Origin: Microtetraspora glauca
GTDB lineage: Bacteria > Actinomycetota > Actinomycetes > Streptomycetales > Streptomycetaceae
Assembly: GCA_000721275.1 (NCBI GenBank)
Contig: JOFO01000035.1
Location: forward strand, 1 to 64,000
Direction of reading: 5' to 3'
Length of the DNA stretch: 64,000 nt
The position numbers and the translations under genes were made by a program. Below, piece after piece: positions 59,749 through 64,000 of this stretch (positions within the stretch are counted from its first letter, which is position 1; every line of letters begins with the position of its first letter). The notes below the pieces were generated by a model. It did no database searches. It worked only from the letters and a program-made list of their open reading frames with translations, and was not told where the DNA came from.

Positions 59749-60468
59749 ATGAACGCACTGCACAGCACCACCTCCAGCGCAGTCGTCACACGTCTCCACG
59801 ACGTCGTGCGGAGCACCGAGAAGTCCGGGGGTGTGAACGGACGGGGGTGCGTTCGTACCGTCGGGCGTCAGCGCAAGGCGCCGTACATGGTCGCCGTCGC
59901 TGACGGGGGAGCGGCGTACGGGGAGGCCACGGGGGAGCGTTCCTGTTCGGAGGCCGAGTTCACGGCCTACGTCCAGGAGCGCCGGGCCTCCCTGTACGCC
60001 ACCGCCTACCACCTGACCGGTGACCGTTTCGAGGCCGAGGACCTGCTCCAGAGCGCGCTGTTCTCCACGTACCGCGCCTGGGACCGGATCAGCGACAAGG
60101 CCGCCGTCGGCGGTTACCTGCGCCGCACGATGACCAATCTGCACATCAGCGCCTGGCGCCGGCGCAAGGTCAGCGAGTACCCGACCGAGGAGCTGCCGGA
60201 GACGGTCGGCGAGACGGACGCGATGCGCGGCACCGAGCTGCGCGCGGTGCTGTGGCAGGCCCTGGCCCGCCTGCCCGAGCTCCAGCGGACCATGCTGGTG
60301 CTGCGCTACTACGAGGGCCGGACCGATCCGGAGATCGCGGAGATCCTGGACATCAGCGTCGGCACGGTGAAGTCGAGCATCTGGCGCTCGCTGCGGCGAC
60401 TGCGCGAGGACGAGGTGCTGAGCTTCGGCCGTGACGAGGAGGAGTCCTTCGGCGAACTCGTCGCCTGA
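59749..60468 (+). CDS. sigQ: ECF-type sigma factor SigQ
   Basis: 239-residue ECF sigma factor divergent from afsQ1, the position of sigQ in S. coelicolor, where it is an AfsQ1 target and opposes it in antibiotic control. About 70 N-terminal residues precede region 2 (EAEFTAYVQERRASLYATAYHLTGDRFEAEDLLQSALFSTYRAWDRI, then AVGGYLRRTMTNLHISAWRRRK). Region 4 is LPELQRTMLVLRYYEGRTDPEIAEILDISVGTVKSSIWRSLRRLRED. ATG with AAGGGGG nine bases upstream. The long N-terminal part may be partly untranslated if a later start is used. No anti-sigma is adjacent. Confidence 0.92.
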   Translation: MNALHSTTSSAVVTRLHDVVRSTEKSGGVNGRGCVRTVGRQRKAPYMVAVADGGAAYGEATGERSCSEAEFTAYVQERRASLYATAYHLTGDRFEAEDLLQSALFSTYRAWDRISDKAAVGGYLRRTMTNLHISAWRRRKVSEYPTEELPETVGETDAMRGTELRAVLWQALARLPELQRTMLVLRYYEGRTDPEIAEILDISVGTVKSSIWRSLRRLREDEVLSFGRDEEESFGELVA

Positions 60469-60541
60469 GGATCACGGGGGGACACGGGGGAAACACGGGG
60501 GACGGCCCCAGGGGGGATCTGGGGCCGCACGGGGGAAAGAA

Positions 60542-60587
60542 CGAAGCGGGTCGTACGAGTCCGGGGGGTCTCGTACGGCCCGCTTCG
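60542..60587. terminator. long hairpin after sigQ
   Basis: CGAAGCGGGTCGTACGAG at 60542-60559 pairs with CTCGTACGGCCCGCTTCG at 60570-60587 over 18 positions with a single mismatch (G-U in RNA). Bidirectional, between sigQ and the kinase gene. Confidence 0.85.
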
Positions 60588-60607
60588 GGTTTCCCGGGGC
60601 GCCCGGG

Positions 60608-61237
60608 TCAGCGGCTCGCGGGCGTGCGGTGGCGGCCCGCCGCGGCGGCGGCCAGCCGGCCCAGCGCCTCCGGCTTCGCGCACGGGTGGGCGCCGAGGGC
60701 GGTCTGGCGGGCGACGATGGCGCGCTCGGCGCGCATCAGGCGCCAGCCGCGGCGCAGCAGCATCGGCACCGACTTGCGGCCCTCGCGCAGGTCGCGCACG
60801 AGCCGGCGGCGGAAGGTGGTGGACGGGCGGCCGCGCAGGCACAGCGCGTCGGCCAGCAGGCCGAGCTCCCGGCAGCGGTCGACGATCTCGGCGGCGAAGA
60901 TGCCCTCGGCGATGAAGAGCGGGGTCCGCGCGATGTCGAGGCGGTCGCTGCCGGTGCGCGAGCTGGTGGCGATCGAGTAGACGGGGACGTCGGTGCGGCC
61001 CGTACGGCACAGCTCGACGATCGCGGCGACGGCGGCGTCCGCGTCCCAGGAGCGCGGGGAGTCCCAGTCGACGTCACCGCTTCCTTCGACGAGGGGGAGC
61101 GACGGGTCGCCGGCCTCCTTGTAGAAGTCGTCGAGGCGGAGCACCGGGAGGCCGGTGACGGCGGCGAGGGACGACTTGCCGGAGCCGGAGGGGCCCGCGA
61201 GCAGGACGACCCGGGTCGGGATCGGTTGGGAACTCAC
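60608..61237 (-). CDS. uridine kinase-like P-loop protein
   Basis: 209-residue nucleoside-kinase-fold protein. The Walker A is VVLLAGPSGSGKSSLAAV near residues 9-26, followed by PVLRLDDFYKEAGDPSLP, the switch-like DWDSPRSWDADAAVAAI, and VYSIATSSRTGSDRLDI, then LFIAEGIFAAEIV. These match the uridine kinase/phosphoribulokinase family, which phosphorylates uridine or cytidine. It may extend the nucleoside salvage set nearby, though no operator copy is seen here. GTG is used. The C-terminal half is Arg-rich. Confidence 0.85.
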   Translation of the reverse strand: MSSQPIPTRVVLLAGPSGSGKSSLAAVTGLPVLRLDDFYKEAGDPSLPLVEGSGDVDWDSPRSWDADAAVAAIVELCRTGRTDVPVYSIATSSRTGSDRLDIARTPLFIAEGIFAAEIVDRCRELGLLADALCLRGRPSTTFRRRLVRDLREGRKSVPMLLRRGWRLMRAERAIVARQTALGAHPCAKPEALGRLAAAAAGRHRTPASR

Positions 61238-61355
61238 GGGACACCAGTGTGAGGCATTACCCCGTCCAGGGGACCACCGAGGAGGTCCGTTGGTATCGAG
61301 CATCACACCTCCACTACTGTCGGTGGCCGCCCGCTCACCCTTGGGAAGGACCCTC

Positions 61356-61754
61356 ATGGCCCGTCACGCAGAGCCGAAGGACCCCCGTCGCGGTCTGCTG
61401 TTCAAGGCAGGTCTCGGCGTCACCGCGGCCGGCGCCGCCGTGTTCGGCGCGGGAGCCGCCGCCCAGGCCGCGGCGCCGCTGCCGCTGCCGGTGGACTCGC
61501 TGACCCGCACGGACGCCGGGGCGGCCGGCGCGGGCGCGCTGACCGGCGTCACGCACGGGATCGGGCCGCTGACCCGGCTGCAGCTCGACCCGCTGGCGAA
61601 GACCGGCGTCGACCCGCTGGCCAACGGCGTCGGCACCCAGGTCGCCGACTTCAAGCCGGTCGGCACGAACCTGGTCACCGACCACCTCACGCAGGGCGGA
61701 GCGGTGGCGGACCTGCCGGTCGCGGGCCCGCTGACGCAGAAGCTGCTGCCGTAG
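61356..61754 (+). CDS. small secreted protein with Arg-Arg signal
   Basis: 132-residue protein with a signal-like N-terminus PRRGLLFKAGLGVTAAGAAVFGAGAAAQAA; the twin arginines followed by GLLF resemble a Tat signal but a Sec signal is possible. The mature part of about 90 residues is Leu/Pro/Gly/Thr-rich (PLTRLQLDPLAKTGVDPLANGVG) without Cys. It resembles the product at 55416-55799 in size and composition. GGAAGGA precedes the ATG. Function unknown. Confidence 0.78.
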   Translation: MARHAEPKDPRRGLLFKAGLGVTAAGAAVFGAGAAAQAAAPLPLPVDSLTRTDAGAAGAGALTGVTHGIGPLTRLQLDPLAKTGVDPLANGVGTQVADFKPVGTNLVTDHLTQGGAVADLPVAGPLTQKLLP

Positions 61755-61763
61755 CGGGGCGGC

Positions 61764-63155
61764 TCAGCCCCGCACCCGGCGCAGCCAGGCCCGTGCCCCC
61801 CGGGGCGCCGGGAGCTTCGCGGCAGGTTCGGCCTCCTGGCCGCCGCTGTGGAGGCTCACGTCCTTCAGGCGCACGTCCCACGGGCCGTCCGCCGAGGTCA
61901 GACAGACGAGGACGGGGCCCTCGGGCAGCGGCAGGGTCTCCTTGCGCGCCCCGATCTCGTTGACGGCGGACCCTCCGGACTTCGGAAGCCTGGTGGGGTC
62001 GGTGTGACCCGCCAGCCGGTAGAGGTAGACGATGAAGTTGCTGCTGCCCTTGTAGCGGAAGACGGCGTCGGCCGTCCCCCCGGTGTGCAGCAGCACGTCG
62101 GGGCCCCGGCTCTCCAGCCGGCTCTCCGACAGGCGCCGGGCCTCCGCCAGGGGCAGGATCCGCAGCTTCCAGGGGCCGTCCGCCTCCAGACGCAGGCGCA
62201 GGCGCCCGTGCCCGGGGACGGAGGTGATGACCCGGCCCCGGAAGTCCGTCTCCGTGCTGCTGACGATGGACGACCGTTTGGTGTTGGAGTCGTCGAGCGG
62301 CCACAGTCCCGTGTAACCGGGGCCCGTCACGGTCAGTTCGACCATGACGGGGCCGGGCGGGAGGCCGTTCTCGGTGATCACGTCGTTGTCCCGGCCGGTG
62401 GCGGTGCGCGGCGTGAAGACGGGCCCGCACGTCCAGGCCGACGGGTCGGGCCGCGGCTCGGGCTCGGGAGCCGCCGGCGGGGGCGTCTGCGCCCCTGCCT
62501 GGGCGCGTGCCTGGGCATGCGCCTCGGCCAGGGCCCGGATCTGCTCCTCGGTCATGTCCAGGAGCTCGTCCCGGGTGGGGCGCCGGAGCGGGGCGGGGGC
62601 GGCGGACGGGGCCTGGGGCGCGGGCTGCTCCACGGCGTCCTGCGGCTCCCCGTCGGGGTCGACGCCGTGGTCCACCGCGAGACCCGTCAGGCCGTCCGTG
62701 TACCCCTGGCCGACCGCGCGGAACTTCCAGCCGCCCGAGCGGCGGTACAGCTCCGCGACGACCATCGCCGTCTCGGGGCCCGCGTCGGTGACCTCGTACG
62801 CCACGATCGTCGCGCCGTCCGGCCCGAAGACCTCCACGGACAGGCCGCGGGCGTCCCGCAGCGCGCCCTCCTCCGTCGACGCGACGACGAGGACGCGGGC
62901 GATCCGCTCCTCGACGGCCTGCAGGTCGGCGTCCAGCCAGACCGTGCCCTCCTCGTCGCCGTCCGCGCCGCCGGACAGCCGCACCGCGCCCGACACGTGG
63001 GCCGGGGCACCGTGGAACACGATGTCGGCGTCCCCCCGCACCCTGCCCTGTTCGGTCACGAGCAGCGCCGCGACGTCCACCCCGCTCCGGACGGCGACGC
63101 GCAGCGCGGCCGTCGGGACGAAGGCGTTGTCCCCCTTGATCAATCCCCTCAGCAT
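61764..63155 (-). CDS. TerD-domain protein with large C-terminal beta-rich extension
   Basis: 463-residue protein. Residues 1-165 are a TerD domain of the tellurite-resistance/stress family (LIKGDNAFVPTAALRVAV, GTVWLDADLQAV, then LVVASTEEGALRD, SVEVFGPDG, TAMVVAELYRRSGGWKFRAVGQGY). A Pro/Ala/Gln linker of about 80 residues follows, then about 210 residues with repeated beta-like patterns (VMVELTVTGPGYTGLWPLD, GRLRLRLEADGPWKLRI, DAVFRYKGSSNFIVYLYR, VLVCLTSADGPWDVRL). Canonical TerD is about 190 residues. No TerC, TerB or other ter gene is adjacent. ATG at 63155. Confidence 0.88.
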   Translation of the reverse strand: MLRGLIKGDNAFVPTAALRVAVRSGVDVAALLVTEQGRVRGDADIVFHGAPAHVSGAVRLSGGADGDEEGTVWLDADLQAVEERIARVLVVASTEEGALRDARGLSVEVFGPDGATIVAYEVTDAGPETAMVVAELYRRSGGWKFRAVGQGYTDGLTGLAVDHGVDPDGEPQDAVEQPAPQAPSAAPAPLRRPTRDELLDMTEEQIRALAEAHAQARAQAGAQTPPPAAPEPEPRPDPSAWTCGPVFTPRTATGRDNDVITENGLPPGPVMVELTVTGPGYTGLWPLDDSNTKRSSIVSSTETDFRGRVITSVPGHGRLRLRLEADGPWKLRILPLAEARRLSESRLESRGPDVLLHTGGTADAVFRYKGSSNFIVYLYRLAGHTDPTRLPKSGGSAVNEIGARKETLPLPEGPVLVCLTSADGPWDVRLKDVSLHSGGQEAEPAAKLPAPRGARAWLRRVRG

Positions 63156-63189
63156 GACCGGATCTTGCGGTCGATCGCGGAGATGCGCA

Positions 63190-63217
63190 AGGCCCCCGGG
63201 CGGGAACCCGGGGGCCT
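63190..63217. terminator. terminator between TerD and aldehyde dehydrogenase genes
   Basis: AGGCCCCCGGG at 63190-63200 pairs perfectly with CCCGGGGGCCT at 63207-63217 around CGGGAA. It ends the aldehyde-dehydrogenase unit on the minus strand. Confidence 0.75.
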
Positions 63218-63243
63218 CGCGGAGCGGGACCGGACGGCGTGGG

Positions 63244-64000
63244 CTAGTACGAGGAGCCGGAGGCGCCCAGGGAGCCCGTGGGGTGCCAGACGGTCTTCGT
63301 CTCCAGGAAGGCCGTCATGCGGTCCGTGCCGGGGGACGCGGTGAAGTCCTCGGTACGGGGGCGCAGGACGCGCTTCAGGTTCTCCGCCGCCGCGATCTCC
63401 AGGTCGCGGGCCAGGTCGGCGTCCGCTCCCGTGAGGTCGATGGCGTTGACGTCCAGGTGGGCCGCGAGGTGCGGGCCCATCTCGGACGCCTTGCCGGACA
63501 GGATGTTGACCACGCCGCCGGGGAGGTCGGAGGTGGCCAGGACCTCGCCCAGGGAGAGGGCGGGGAGCGGGGCCTTCTCGGAGGCGATGACGACCGCGGT
63601 GTTGCCGGTCGCGATGACCGGGGCGATCACCGAGACCAGGCCCAGGAAGGACGACTCCTGGGGGGCGATCACGGTGACGACGCCGGTCGGCTCCGGGGTG
63701 GAGAGGTTGAAGTACGGGCCGGCGACCGGGTTGGCGCCGCCCACGACCTGGGCGATCTTGTCGGTCCAGCCCGCGTACCAGACCCAGCGGTCGATCGCCG
63801 CGTCGACGACGGCCGCCGCCTTGGACTTCGACAGGCCCTCGGCGTCCGCGACCTCGCGGACGAACTGGTCCCGGCGGCCCTCCAGCATCTCGGCGACGCG
63901 GTAGAGGATCTGGCCGCGCAGGTACGCGGTCGCGCCGGCCCAGCCGCCCTGCGCCTTGCGCGCGGCGACGACCGCGTCACGGGCGTCCTTGCGGGAGGAG
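63244..64000 (-). CDS. aldehyde-dehydrogenase-like protein, C-terminally short, 5' end outside window
   Basis: About 252 residues of an ALDH-type protein are visible (KDARDAVVAARKAQGGWAG, LYRVAEMLEGRRDQFV, RWVWYAGWTDKIAQVV, TGVVTVIAPQESSFLGLVSVIAPVIATGNTAVVIASE, LPGGVVNILSG). The chain stops shortly after AENLKRVLRP, at the point where a full ALDH would continue with the ELGGK glutamate and later the catalytic Cys. Both motifs are missing. I recall paired ALDH genes after deoC in Streptomyces in which the second is short like this; deoC would be outside the window. The coding frame continues past position 64000. Confidence 0.85.
   Translation of the reverse strand, partial: SSRKDARDAVVAARKAQGGWAGATAYLRGQILYRVAEMLEGRRDQFVREVADAEGLSKSKAAAVVDAAIDRWVWYAGWTDKIAQVVGGANPVAGPYFNLSTPEPTGVVTVIAPQESSFLGLVSVIAPVIATGNTAVVIASEKAPLPALSLGEVLATSDLPGGVVNILSGKASEMGPHLAAHLDVNAIDLTGADADLARDLEIAAAENLKRVLRPRTEDFTASPGTDRMTAFLETKTVWHPTGSLGASGSSY

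Overview
The window is high-GC actinobacterial chromosome, almost certainly Streptomyces. The signs are codons ending in G/C, many GTG and TTG starts, many leaderless genes whose -10 element sits 6-7 bases before the start codon, and a gene order I recognise from memory as the conserved core stretch around SCO4837-SCO4918 of S. coelicolor (glyA-trpS-dacA-sdhCDAB-mutA-neu cluster-bmpA/ABC-cdd-deoA-add-afsQ2/afsQ1/sigQ). It is mostly conserved core chromosome, with one broken mobile element at the left edge. I see no tRNA, rRNA, CRISPR array or prophage.

1-30 kb. The left end holds the last codons of an IS630-type transposase and a palindromic MITE-like element at its stop codon. Then come glyA, an ECF sigma/anti-sigma pair with a self-type promoter, trpS, a 2'-5' RNA ligase-like protein and a DprE2/DprE1-like pair. 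The DprE1-like protein is divergent. A YihY-type membrane protein and a D,D-carboxypeptidase converge and overlap in a tandem repeat coding on both strands. They are followed by a metallophosphoesterase, an orphan peptide-type solute-binding protein and a TetR unit with two perfect operators. The TCA enzyme succinate dehydrogenase (sdhCDAB), a GH20 hexosaminidase, a Clp-N/HTH protein, a second ECF sigma with a frameshifted membrane partner, an L,D-transpeptidase and a cobalamin-dependent mutase large subunit complete this part.

30-38 kb. Two divergent leaderless units encode a nonulosonate (sialic acid/Kdn-like) polymer pathway. One carries a GT2 glycosyltransferase and a polysialyltransferase-like enzyme. 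The other carries a second polysialyltransferase-like enzyme, a CMP-nonulosonate synthetase fused to a HAD phosphatase, a NeuB-type synthase lacking the usual C-terminal domain, and a third enzyme with D-D-G and S-T motifs. This fits the teichulosonic-acid cell-wall polymer known from S. coelicolor.

39-55 kb. A nucleoside uptake and catabolism set (BmpA-type lipoprotein, ABC ATPase and two permeases, cdd, deoA, add) lies in four transcription units. Each unit has a copy of the same 12-bp palindrome, CTACGCGCGTAG or a near match, at its promoter. This looks like one regulon for an unidentified repressor and is the strongest regulatory observation in the window. Between these units are Uma2, HAD, STAS, sigma, MFS/LysR, hydrolase and GNAT genes.

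55-64 kb. Small secreted proteins, PspC and VanZ membrane proteins, and the afsQ1-afsQ2-lipoprotein operon divergent from sigQ with an AfsQ1 box between them. Then a uridine-kinase-like protein, a TerD protein with a long extra domain, and an aldehyde dehydrogenase-like gene running off the right edge whose end lacks the catalytic glutamate and cysteine motifs.
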